From positions 372,001 to 436,000 of the forward strand of contig JAMPIV010013768.1 of assembly GCA_024509875.1 (NCBI GenBank): 64,000 bases of DNA. Direction: 5' to 3'. Under the pieces are notes generated by a model, which had not been told where the DNA came from, did not search any database, and saw nothing but the letters and a program-made list of their open reading frames with translations. The DNA is from Oreohelix idahoensis. Its lineage: Eukaryota > Mollusca > Gastropoda > Stylommatophora > Oreohelicidae. Positions 25,216-36,259 of this stretch are shown piece by piece; positions within the stretch are counted from its first letter, which is position 1; every line of letters starts with the position of its first letter. Position numbers and translations under genes: made by a program.

Positions 25216-26236
25216 ATTCCCTGTACACCGGGGAAAAAAAAATCGATAGATTTTTTTTCAAGATCTATCCGACTTAACAATTTTTTCAAAACATTTAACA
25301 CAATTGTGACATATGGCCGACGATGTTCTGAGTAGAACCGTGTTGCGGTCATGTCAACTAACTATTTGTCATAGTCATCTAACATTAATCATATTATATA
25401 TCAATATTATACATATTATTATATCAACTAAATAAAATGTCCAATGTTAACAGTGAATGATAGAATTAAATTAAAGTAAGGTCTGTCGTATTAGTATGTC
25501 ATATAGGAATTAATTTGACTAATTAACATTAAATTAATTAATTAAACTAAGAGTTAAATTATTAAGGTTCTAATGTAACGCGATGTTATGAGAGAAGAAA
25601 AAACAAAATAAGTGAGAAGAAATAGAAAGAAATTCGAATATAAGTTTAACTTAATTGTGTGTGTTAAGTGTTAGTGAATAATAACTATCTAATTTAACTA
25701 ACTAAATAACGTATAGGTACATTAAAAAAAAAAAATATTAATCTAATACTTGTGTGAGATTTATTTTCTCTTTTCATAATTTCTTCTTTTTATATTTCGT
25801 TCTCTTTTTTTTTTGTTCTTTCATTTCATTTTTTTTCTCACATTTCATTTTATTGATAATAATTCAATTAAGAAGTTAAGTTAACTAATTAATTAGTATA
25901 GGATATGATGATCCATCCGTAGTCTTGATCCTGATGAATTCTTTTAGGCAAAAATGTTCAAACGTTTACGTTGGAAAGAAATGTCATTTATCCCAGCATC
26001 CAAGAATTAAGTGCACATAGGATAATAAGTTCGACTTGTCGTCAGATATTGTTCCATGATTGTTCAACGAATATTCATATATCGTGTATGGACGTTAGAC
26101 GAAGTTTCAATGTCAACATGTATACCTTGATTGTCTTTTAGTTCAATTCTGTGATGCATATAGTGTTTATAAAGTTTAAATTGAAGGCAAGGTTAGTTCC
26201 TTTATAGTTGATATGTTTTAGGAATGTTAATGTTGA
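25216..26236 (-). other. AT-rich 3' region of element D
   Basis: About 1 kb between the RNase H stop and the LTR. Ordinary Ty3/gypsy elements carry integrase here. I see no frame, zinc motif or DDE block in it; runs of A and T and TTAATTAA-type sequence dominate. Confidence 0.7.
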
Positions 26237-27930
26237 TTATTCGTCGTCAATAGGATTACGTGACAACGCATCCGCCACAATGTTTTCAGTGCCAGGAATA
26301 TGTTCAATGGAGAATTCAAATGGCTGTAGGATGATTGCATATCTGGCGAGTTTTTTGGCTTTTATGGTTAGATCGACGCAAAGATGCTACAGCACGTTGG
26401 TCCGTCTGTATGGTGAAGGGAGCACCAAGCAGGAACTTTTCGAGTTTAGTTATTGCCCATATCACAGATAAAAGTTCCTTGTCGACTGTGGAATACTTTG
26501 TTTCTGCCGGCTTTAGCTTTCTTGAAATATATAAGGTAGGATGTAGAATGCCATCATGGTTCTGGAGCAGGCATGCACCAATGCCGTAGTTACTAGCATC
26601 TGTTCGTAAGAAAAATCTTTTGGAAGCATCGGGAAGTCTTAAAATTGGTTCATGCGAGAACAAATTTATAATTTTTGTTGAAAGTTTCATTGCATGTACC
26701 AGTCCATGTCACCTTCACCGGCATGTCTTTTTTTAACAATGAAGACAATACAGCCGTGATGGATGACAAGTTTGGTATGAATCTACTGTAATATTGAACA
26801 AGTCCTAACAAACTCCTGACCTGTTTCTTCGTCTGAGGAACTGCTATGTTTAGAATTTTGGAGACTGTACTAGGTAACGTTCGGATATATCCCGATCCAA
26901 TGATATGTCCCAAAAAGGTTATCTCATTACACGCGATTTGCACCTTTGTAGGTTTAGCAGTTAGATGATAATTCCTTAGAGTGTCGAAAACATATCTAAG
27001 TCCCGAAACATGTTCCTCAAACGACGAACTAAACAAGCATATGTCGTCAATATGTGTAATAACGTCTGGTCTACCTGATAAAATTTGTCGCATCAGGCGA
27101 ATGAAGGTAGCTGGCGCATTAACAAGCCCAAAAGGCATCACATTCCACTGGTATAGACCTTGTGGAGTGGAAAATGCGGTGTAGTACTTAGCCTTTTCGG
27201 TCAGTGGTATCTGCCAATAACCTTTAGTTAAGTCTATCTTACTAAATATAGTTGCGTTGGATAGACGTGGCAGTAAGTCGTCGATAAGTGGATGTGGTTC
27301 GCTGTCAACTATAGTCTTAGCATTTAATTTTCTATAATCAACACATAGTCTGATGTTATTGTCCTTCTTCCGGACAATCACTAATGGAGAAGAGAATGGC
27401 GAATTACTAGTCTCAATGATTCCCAGAGACAACATCTGTTCAAGTTCCTTAGTAGTTTTAGCAAGGAAATGTAAAGGAACAGAATAGGGATGTACACGAA
27501 TAGGTGTATCATCATTGAGAGTAATGTCATGACTGATAGCCGATGTGCGACCCGGGACGTCGGTCAATACATCTGGATAAGATTGTAATAGATTAGCAAT
27601 CTGTAGACGCTGTTGCGGTGTAACCGTTGAAGAGATGGTTACATCCCGCCAAGATTCAGTAGGTTGAACTACTGGTACCGGTAACGGTAACTGTACCTCA
27701 GGAAAAGAAGATTCTTCTTCCTGGATGACAGATAAGTTAGAATAATAACAAGTAGATACTGTGTTGTCATCTAGTTCATGAAAAATTGACTGTAAGTGTT
27801 CAGGACGTGTATGAAATTGCTTGAGCATGTTAATATGAAATATCTTTTTGTGTCCCTTGATATCTAAGACGTATAAGAATAAATGACCAATAAGGAAAAG
27901 AAATGATGACTGACTAGAGCTGAGTCATCA
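26237..27930 (-). pseudogene. reverse transcriptase and RNase H of element D (frameshifted)
   Basis: The frame opens near 27925 with a hydrophobic stretch and a KGHKKIFHINMLKQF motif. This matches the integrase C-terminal end that precedes RT in B and C (KVFHINLLKKY). RT follows: a fingers motif with LCVDYRKLN near 27340, FSKIDLTKGYWQIPL near 27220, MPFGLVNAPATF near 27120 and HIDD for the usual YIDD near 27045. A one-base shift near 26670 moves to RNase H, with LRTDASNYGIG near 26605, a KELL block and TDQRAV near 26400. A second shift in an A-run near 26355 leads to the normal end (VADALSR) and a stop at 26237. Both shifts are in homopolymers. All catalytic blocks of RT and RNase H are present. 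Confidence 0.85.
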
Positions 27931-27961
27931 AGAAATAAGACAAAAGGGTGAGCGTACACCA

Positions 27962-30596
27962 TTATCTGCGTGGCGCAGAATCATGTACTAATTGTAACTT
28001 TAGATAACGGTGATGAAAATAAACACCATTATCACGCTCGATTACCCAACGAGCGTCTCGATTGTTACGAAATGTAACCATCGCCTGTCTATTCTGCCCA
28101 TTGCATGATGGCAGAAGACGAACAAACTTAACGTTTGCTGTATAATCAAAAAAAATTTCTAAGTGCCTGCCAGGTAGTATCCTGCGGCAGATTTCGCACT
28201 AACACTGTGCGAGAATACGCACTTTTCCCAATATATGTAGTATCATTGTCACGAAATAGTGGACAATGATGATATGTATTCTTTGTCAAAGAATTAACCT
28301 TCCCTTTCAACACCGACATTGTCTTTCTGTTGGATGTCGTATCATCCTGACTGGACTGAGGATGATACCTATCATCACCAAAGGTATTAAGTTTCCTACA
28401 TGTCGTAGACATATCCTTGCTGTGCAAAGTAAAAACTTTTTCATCATAATTATTTGTGTTAACTTTATGTTTCCTTTTAAGTCCAGCATTATTATTTAAC
28501 CTATTATTCTTCCTCATAATGTTTTTGTCAATGTTGACAACGTCAACAGTTTTATTAGGATCAGTTATATCCTTAGTATGTTGTCCAATAGATCTATCAT
28601 CTTCATCAATTTCCAGGATAGTACTGAGAGTGAAGTTGGAAACTGCTGTGCCACATGTATTTATGTTGTTGGCACGAAGTGTAGCCATATCAACAACAGC
28701 GTTAGCGTTGCTAAAAGAATGCAAATTTTTTTTTTCCCAATCATTAATTTCTTTAGGAGTGCAATCTTTACTCCCATGTATGCGTCCTAATGTAAGATCA
28801 GCTGATGGATTCTGTAGCATGCACACCTTGACATTACCTGAAAAAAATGGTGTATTAACATGTACTATGGCAGTGGGGTAGTACTCAATAGTACCCCCGA
28901 ATGTCATGCAACGGACATAGTCCCCTGTTGCATAGCTAGGATGTACCAAAGACTGCCGAACTCCAATGGTTGTTGATCCAGAGTCTTTTAAAACTGAGAC
29001 CACCGTACCATTGACTAATCCTCTATTGAACATCAGGGTACCCTTGCCATCGTTTGCTGAAAGACCAACTGCTGTATGAAGGTGTCCACAATTCAGCACC
29101 GTTTCCTTGGCCTTCTGAAAAATAGTATTACAATCTTGGCAACTATTTGCCACATTATAATTAATAGCAAAACATGCAGCAGTAGACTGTGTTGTATTAT
29201 TGTCAAGTGGGACCTGAGCTATAGGGGTAGTATTATTTGTAACTGCCGCCCCTGTATTATGGTTGTAATGAGATGATCCCCGAGAATGAGATCGATTCCG
29301 AGTATAATTGTTAGAATTATCTCGTCGTCCTCTATAGTAACTATTATCTCGATGTCTCGAGCCATGATTATTACCATTCCAGTTACTATTATTATTGGGA
29401 GTATGTGATCGATTATAATTAGTGTTATGTTGACCATTGTGGTAGTTTGTTTGAGGTGAATAATTTCTATCTCGTGATCTACCTCTGTTGAACTCATTTT
29501 TATTGTTGAAATCATTATTATGTCCCTTCTGAAAGTTAACATTGTGATTTCTTTGGAACCTGCTTCTGTCTACACTGTGATGTCTTTGTTTGTTATTATG
29601 ATTGTAGGCCATATTAGACGCCACAGGTAGAGGTTCTCTTAATGAGGAGTTAGAAATGGTTGCATTCGGATGTGCCGAACAGTAGTTTAAAGAAATTTTT
29701 TCTAACTCGTCCATAGTACCTGGTTTACGCTCCTGCAAATATGCAAAAAATGGCTGGCTAACCGAAGATAATACCTTATCCCGTAGTAGTAAATCAACTA
29801 ATTTGTCGTATGATTTGTTGACTTCTGCCAGTTCAACCCATCTATTAAACGTATTGCGTATGTTCGCAATGAATCCTGCAAAATCTTTTGGAGATTCAGG
29901 TAAAATTCCCTTAAATTTCAACCTACAGTGTTCCTCGTCCAGGTGAAACCTTCGTAAAAGCAAGGACTTAATAGCACCGTAGTTATTTGCTATTGATGGG
30001 TCAGCATTTTGAGAAGCCGTCAGTGGTTCTCCAACCAAGAATTCATTTAACTTGAGTACCCATGACTCTTCAGGCAAATGGTTAGTTTTGCAAGTCTGTT
30101 CAAAACGTAACAGGAACGATGAAAGGTCGTCCACGTTCAAGTTGAGAGTGGGTAATTTAAAGTTGTAGAAATGTTTAGTTTGGCTGGATGATGATCCATT
30201 TTGTGCGTTATTATTATGGTTTGCATCAGCACTTTGTGCTTGTAATCTTGCTGTCTCCAATTTAATACGCGCCAATTCCATTTCTTGTTGTAAAATAATT
30301 TCCTCTCGTTTCAATTTATTCTCTTCTTCCTGTTGAGCAATTTCTCTTAATCTATTTTCCTTGGCAATTTGCTTCATCTCACGTTCTGCTTCCTCTTTCT
30401 TTAATGCAGCCTTTTGTTCCTCTTCCTCTTTCTTTAATGCAGCCTTTTGTTCCTCTTCCTCTTTCTTTAATGCAGCCTTTTTCTCTGCTTCTTTTCTTTC
30501 ATGTTTTTCCAGTTCTGCCTCAGCAAACTGACGAAGTTCTTGAGATTTATAACCATATTCCCTACCAATTTTAACGAAATGGTCTATAGTAAGCAT
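27962..30596 (-). CDS. gag-protease of element D with RRM-like C-terminus
   Basis: The ATG at 30596 opens an 816-codon frame. Residues about 30-115 form a highly charged coiled coil with three repeats of KKEEEEQKAAL. A gag capsid-like domain (LPTLNLNVDDL onward, about 145-330) and a long Asn/Arg/Ser-rich basic region (about 335-450) follow. A CQDC..NCGH cluster comes near 490. A retropepsin-like domain has KDSG near residue 545 and DLTLG near 610, so DSG rather than DTG. The frame ends in VLVRNLP..ALRNFF and a stop created by a T-run near 28148-28156. One base off, it continues to 27962 with QAMVTF, a WVIERDNG block and LKLQL. Together these read as a complete RNA-recognition motif. A slippery T-run, a real frameshift or an assembly error could explain the break. 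Confidence 0.8.
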
Positions 30597-32137
30597 TTTG
30601 ACTTTTATCTGTAAGTAATTATTGATAATTACTGATTAAAATAGTCAATAGTAGCTTCAGAGTAATTATTATACTTATTCAACTTAGAAATATTCAATAT
30701 AAATAATCACAATAGTACTGAACTCTAATGTCTAAGTTCAACTAATAGACAATATTTTGTAACAATATTGTATCTAAGTACTAACTATATCATAAATAGT
30801 TATGATATCTGTTAACTATTATGTAATTACTTCACACAATTAATCTTAATATCCCATAATGTTGGGTATGATTCCTAGTAATTATATTGTTCAATGTACT
30901 AAGTCACTCTCTTAGTACCAGAAAAGTATATTAAATAATATACAATGGGCCTATTACCTCAAAGGTAGACTATAAGATTATTTTATTTGGTCAATATATA
31001 TAATATATTATTATGCCCTAGGCATCTCTTATAAATTGTAGTGCTACTTTCTTGGACTATCACTGCATAATTATGCAATGTCCCATATTAACCTTAAATA
31101 TCAGAAAAAATTAATTAAATTAAATTACAAGTGTATTATTGCATATAATATCATATTATTAATGTAGTATTTAATATATATCATGAGGACAAACAAAACA
31201 ATGATGCAACTAAAGGGTACAAACAATGTTAAGACGCAAACAAGACATTTTCACAATTAAAAATGAATTTATGAACTAAATAAAACAAGCGGAAGTGTCA
31301 CAAGCCAAATGAAGGGTCAAGGTCTGACCCGAGGTCAACTTAATATTCAAAGTACACAAAAAAATGACTGCAAAAAATGATGACATCACAGGACTCATAA
31401 CGGACGAACATTTAACAATCATAAAATAAATTATAGTGAGAGTAGTCTGGACGAAATAGTCAACGAACATGATACAAAACTGAATAAAATTGTTAACTGA
31501 GTACGAATAAAATACACCAGTTATCTACGGAACGGTACAGCTAACACAAATCGTCAAACGACAGCAGATTTGGACAGATAGTCCAATGGCAAACCTCAAT
31601 GGGGCTTCCAAAAGTGCAATCGTTTAACTGCCCTAAGAAACGACCGAAATCAATTCAGGCATCGTGAGAGCCACAGAATCTAATTTCGGTTCATCCTCCC
31701 TACCTCCCACGAATTAACAACACATTAAGACAACAAAAAGTACATTAAACATAGGTAAAAACATGCCGATGTAGGCAGAGGGCATGGACTCAGTTAGCAC
31801 TGTTTGCAATAACAACAGTTAAACACCTAGACTTATCTTTTCCGTTGCTTAGATCAGTGCTAGAGGTCGTCAACAGCTAGGCCTGTGCCTTTGACTGTCT
31901 GCTCCTGATGGGCAGGCAACGGTAGTCCATCTTGTGCATCTTGATCAATTTGAAGCGAACTAGAGAGGCGTTGAAAAGATGTCTTCTTCACTGCGACAAT
32001 GCAACAGTGACGTCATGTTGCTATTCATGATCACGTGCGTCACGTCAGCTTCGTAATGGTCATGTGATCGAAACTTGATCGTAAATATTTCATTCGAAAG
32101 TCATGAAAAAATTTTTGGTTTTTGGTTGTTTTTCGTC
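30597..32137 (-). other. leader of element D
   Basis: About 1.55 kb of AT-rich sequence between the primer site and the gag ATG. I see no coding region or strong structure. Confidence 0.6.
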
Positions 32138-32155
32138 CCCACATACCGGGCACCA
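32138..32155 (-). other. primer-binding site of element D
   Basis: In the element's direction, the LTR end CAACA is followed by G and then TGGTGCCCGGTATGTGGG. It begins TGG, complementary to a tRNA CCA end. It is not the tRNA-Pro site used by B, C and R. I cannot name the tRNA with confidence. Confidence 0.65.
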
Positions 32156-32156
32156 C

Positions 32157-32654
32157 TGTTGCATGGTGGTTTGCTCTGAACAATGTTCCATGTGATATGA
32201 ATAAAACAATTATAAATTTTATGGCCATTGTTTTTTCTTTGATATGTTAGTTTTTTTTATTCAGTGATAGTGCATCGTGCCTTCGATGGAAGCTTAAGCG
32301 AATGCGGGGGTGGAAGATTCCGAACAATACTTGAACCTCCATAAATTTCCCTCTCATATAGAGTTCTAGGACTGACCCTGGTCCATCAAAAAAATGCATA
32401 TATAAATGGCTATATCATGCCATTGAATTGGAAGGTTAGAAAAACGCAGCTATTCAGCTTGGCGGTCAAGTAACAAAGGGTAGCGTTTCTTAGTTACCGA
32501 CTGTGACCCAAACAACGCTATACACGTCATAATCGATCGTGTATGGAGCGTTCAATAATTGAAACATCTATCGCAATATATTAAATGCCTTAACCTTTAC
32601 AATTGCACGTCTGATAACCTTTAGCAGACGGCGTTAATATCATATACCGTAACA
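32157..32654 (-). repeat. LTR of element D (5' in element direction)
   Basis: 498 bp, apparently identical to 24718-25215, followed by the target duplication ATCAT (32655-32659). Confidence 0.95.
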
Positions 32655-32781
32655 ATCATCCAGGAATAGTCAGCTCTGGCGGTGATGGCCAGTATTAAGA
32701 TATACTCTTACTTGGAAGATTGTCAATAGACTAAATTGACAAAATAGAAAATCCGACGACTAGGTCTGCCCCAGTCACCTT

Positions 32782-33000
32782 CTTCTTCTTCTTCCGTCCT
32801 TAGCCAACGACCGGCAAAGCAGTCAGTGGCCATTACGCCTAGTGGCGTCTTAAGGGCAACAGCGAATAGATTTTCTTTGCCGTTGTTCCCATCACGCCTA
32901 ATGGCGTCTTTAGGGCAACGACAAATCAATCCGTTTGCTGTTGTTTCCGTAATCAAAGTGACTGGCAAACGGGTGATCAGCCCGTTGGTAGTCACCTAGT
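32782..33000 (-). repeat. SINE-like element with GAA tail and internal duplication
   Basis: On the minus strand the block ends in GGAAGAAGAAGAAG, the tail style of the SINE-like family at 15244 and 54784, but the body differs. It holds two similar ~30-bp modules, AAAGACGCCATTAGGCGTGATGG and TAAGACGCCACTAGGCGTAATGG, about 60 bp apart. Each module contains the hairpin-like GACGCCA..AGGCGT. There is no coding capacity. I could not define target duplications. Confidence 0.6.
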
Positions 33001-33133
33001 TCGTTGATTAACAATTAGTGCCAATATTCATATACAGGGCACACAGTCACATAAGATTACTACATGGCACTGTGACATATTACTAATTGGTGCCGCAACC
33101 AGTCCTAGGAGTTCACCACCACGGTGACATTAC

Positions 33134-33419
33134 TGTCACGGCGCTATTTTCGGCCGTGCGTTAGCTGCTTGCTCATTGGCAAAGCAAGCCGTTCGGGAAC
33201 GGCGGAACTGGCTGGCGAAAATAGCCGAAAGACTGGGTCATGTGACCAGCGGGAAATTTGGGTGCTAAGGGTTTTTGAGCACCAAGGGGAATCAGCGCTC
33301 GACTGTCGTTCCGGATGGACGCGTCTCTGCCAGCTTGTATGCTACCCATATTATGTGGAATATTGTGATACAGTGCCTGCCATTTGAGTCCTGTCCTTGC
33401 GATATTTATTCTAGAGTAG
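33134..33419 (+). repeat. LTR 1 of element R, first piece
   Basis: This starts TGTCACGGCG and matches the second LTR from GTGCGTTAGCTGCTTGCTC onward (59370). It ends CTAGAGTAG, with AGTAG being the left target duplication of element B. Confidence 0.8.
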
Positions 33420-35569
33420 TGTGACGTACGTCTAGTTTGACTAGTGAATTTTCCCTGATATGATGGATGATTTAAAGGGACCTTTAGCTTTTCATAACAT
33501 TAGAACCCCTGAACATTTGTTGTAACTTTTCGTTTGCCAGAACGCATTCCACCGGGACTCATGTAGGATACAGCGACGAGATCAAAGAGACAGACCGAGG
33601 GATCTTAAGGGAGACTATCGGCGTTATCAAAGACAGTAGTTTTCCCTGATACGAGACGCAGTTGCTTGCCGCTAATTTCGCGTCTCGGTGTCAATCGAGG
33701 AACCGAACGAACGGGGGAAAGCGAAACGGGCAGCAGCGAGCGGATACGAAGACCAGGGGGCGGTTTCTTCTCTTGATTTGGTGGTCAGATCCCCAAAAGT
33801 TCGTGAGATCAAATAAGTTGTCAAGTTTATCATGTCCCACTCAACTTACATTTCATTTTAGCTAAATAGACCATGAAGAACTAGACACGTTATCACTCGC
33901 TGGCCAGACTTTTACAGAAGCACTAGCTTTATTGAAATCTTGTTATAGATTTTCCCCTGGATTTTATATAAATTTGCAGTGATTTCTAATTCTGTGCAAA
34001 GCGGTAAAATATATATTGTGTAAAGTGATCAGTGGTCTAGTCATTCTATTTCAAGGGATTTTGTGTTAATTTAAATCTATTTAATTAAACCATCTCAAGA
34101 GTTCCAGTTTTAAATATAATGATTTATCTATTATATTATTTCAAAAGATAATAGATGCTTAAATTAACTTTTAAAGTCGCGAAGGAATTTATAATTAATA
34201 AATTCAGTTAAGTCTTAGTTTTATAGATGTGTGTTTTTAACCACTAGAACTCGCGCAGTGTTTATTAAATACATAATTAAATACGCGAGCATATATATAA
34301 TAGGCTTAACGGGAAATTCATCGCGCTTTAGAAGGTTATTTGTTTTCGGTATATTACATGTCTTTTTTTTTCTTTCATACAGAGTGATCGTAACCTGTGC
34401 GATCCCAGCATTAAGAAAGCAATAAAGAAATCAATCTAAGCAAAGCAAAGCATAAACAGTGTGTAGAGTTCCCCTGACGCAGAACTTGTTGAGACTGTGT
34501 AAATTTTTAATCTTTGAGGCGATTCTATGTTTGGAATTCCGCTATCTAACTTATAGCAAAGAAAGCACACCCAAAGACAAATTTAACGCACCATCAAACA
34601 ACTTAAGTCGTAACGGGAAGAAGAACACTGGCCCGAGCTTTGTTAGTTTACTGACACAGAGAGATAATTCATAATTTCCTGAACAGTGATGTGACTAGTT
34701 TTCTCACTGGACTAAAACCATACCTCACGGATAAAGTGTACCAGCACGCGTAAGAATTTTATTATCCGCGGCATAGTCAAATAGACCACACCATCCTCAC
34801 CCCGGTATCAGAGACCGTGCCCTCCCATAGAAACTGTTATTAAGAAAAGAGACACAACTACAGATTCATTTTCCAGCGATTACGGGATCCTTTTATGTGC
34901 TGACCGCCTACCCGATAATCTGGGGCTAGAACTTGAACAAACACTCATACATTTAGTTGAGGTGTAACTGCTGTTGTGTGATTCTATGGAGTGCAAGATT
35001 TTTTCACAATCGGTAAGTGAGAGCAAGATGAGTGAAGGCCTTTGCTAGCGCGTGTATGAATGACAGGAAATTAATTCTTTTGTGTGACCATTTTGTTAAC
35101 TTGCTTACCTGGTAACATATATCTTTTCTGTATACCCTACATTGTTCCTTTAAGTGGGATAGTTGATTATTTATTAACTCTGTTTAAAACCACCTCCTTT
35201 CCATTTGCTTAGTAAAGGGAAGAACAGCTGGGAAGAACAGGTTTTTTTTTCTATCACTTATACCTAACTTGGTAACACCTCTTTCAGAGTAATTAACTTT
35301 ACGGTTAGGTTAACGTACCCGTGTTCCTGATATTATCTATCTCTGGACTGGGTTTGTCTTTGTCTAATGAGCGGGAAGGGCTTAGTCGATACCAATCTTC
35401 TTCACCCCCTCCCAAACTTGTTATTTGCATTTGTGTACTTATGATAATTTATGTAATATCTGATATTTTTAGTGATTGATGTTATAGTGAATAAAATCAC
35501 ATAAACTCATTTAGTTCTGTGTGTTGGATATACCCAAAGCCCAACTTTTCCCCTATTCGTTTAATAGTT

Positions 35570-36150
35570 GAAAAAAAATAAAATAAAAAATAAAATAAAA
35601 ACACACACACCCACACAAATAGTAATACGTCTTACAAGGAGAAGGACAAGAAAAACCTACGTTGCGGCCACAAGGCCTTCGTCAGGGACAGACAAACAAG
35701 AGACAGGAGGGAAAGAAAATGAGAATTAAGTAGAGAACATGAAACTATAAAAATAAGAGATAAAAACTCCCTTAATATTAAGTCCAGTCACATGTGAAGC
35801 AAAGCAGGATGGCTGCCACTAAACCGGAAAGAGGAAGTTGACAGTACATAAAGATAAGAAATAATAAAAACAAGGACTGGAAAAGAGTGAGAAAAAAGTA
35901 ATCAATAAATAATAAATAAAATAAATAAATAAAATATAAATAAATAAATAATAATAATAAATAAATTTAAAACAAATAAATAAATAAATAAAAATAAAAA
36001 CTAAAATAAGAATTAAATAAAAAAAAAAAAAATAAAGGAAAAAAAAAAATAAAAAAAAAAAAAAAAAAAAAAAATTTAAATAAAATAAAATAAACAAATT
36101 AAAAAAAATAAATAAATAAATAAATAAAATTATTAAATTAAAAAAAAATG
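35570..36150 (-). repeat. PLE terminal repeat (pLTR), left copy
   Basis: This matches 39237-39691 over its first ~350 bp almost base for base. It then enters an AT-rich (TAAA)n/A-run region that is longer than in the other copy. It contains a hammerhead-like core at 35655-35686. Confidence 0.85.
35655..35686 (-). ncRNA. hammerhead-ribozyme-like core in left pLTR
   Basis: On the minus strand, CTGACGA is followed by AGGCC-TTGT-GGCC, a stem-loop in the stem II position, and then GCAACGTAGG. This is the core order of hammerhead motifs reported in Penelope-like pLTRs, but the usual GAAA reads GCAA and I cannot fold a convincing stem I. It is probably a decayed or inactive motif. Confidence 0.45.
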
Positions 36151-36259
36151 GTAATTTAAAAAAAAAAAAAATAAAAAAAAAAAAAAATAAAAAAAAAACG
36201 GGTGATCGCATCAAAGTAGAAAGTCATAATACAACAGGGACTCGATAGAGAAAGGCGTC

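Larger units (their letters stand above)
24718..32654 (-). mobile_element. LTR retrotransposon D (gag-PR-RRM-RT-RH, no integrase seen)
   Basis: A 7937-bp insertion with 498-bp LTRs that appear identical by eye. The target duplication ATCAT lies at 24713-24717 and 32655-32659. In its own (minus) direction the order is: LTR, primer site, long leader, gag-protease, an RRM-like segment, RT, RNase H, about 1 kb of AT-rich sequence, LTR. RT and RNase H are Ty3/gypsy-like. No H2C2 or DDE integrase was found, only a short piece resembling the integrase C-terminus just before RT. Identical LTRs imply a very recent insertion, so the frameshifts in its homopolymers may be sequence errors or slippery sites rather than age. 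It is either an element using another element's integrase or a derivative that lost its own. Confidence 0.9.

Noticed and set aside
33124..33387. 87-codon frame similar to one at 59387-59584
   Set aside because: Both lie in the LTRs of element R; the similarity is repeat homology.
35819..36214. Phe/Ile-rich 131-codon minus frame
   Set aside because: Translation of A-runs and TAAA repeats in the Penelope pLTR.
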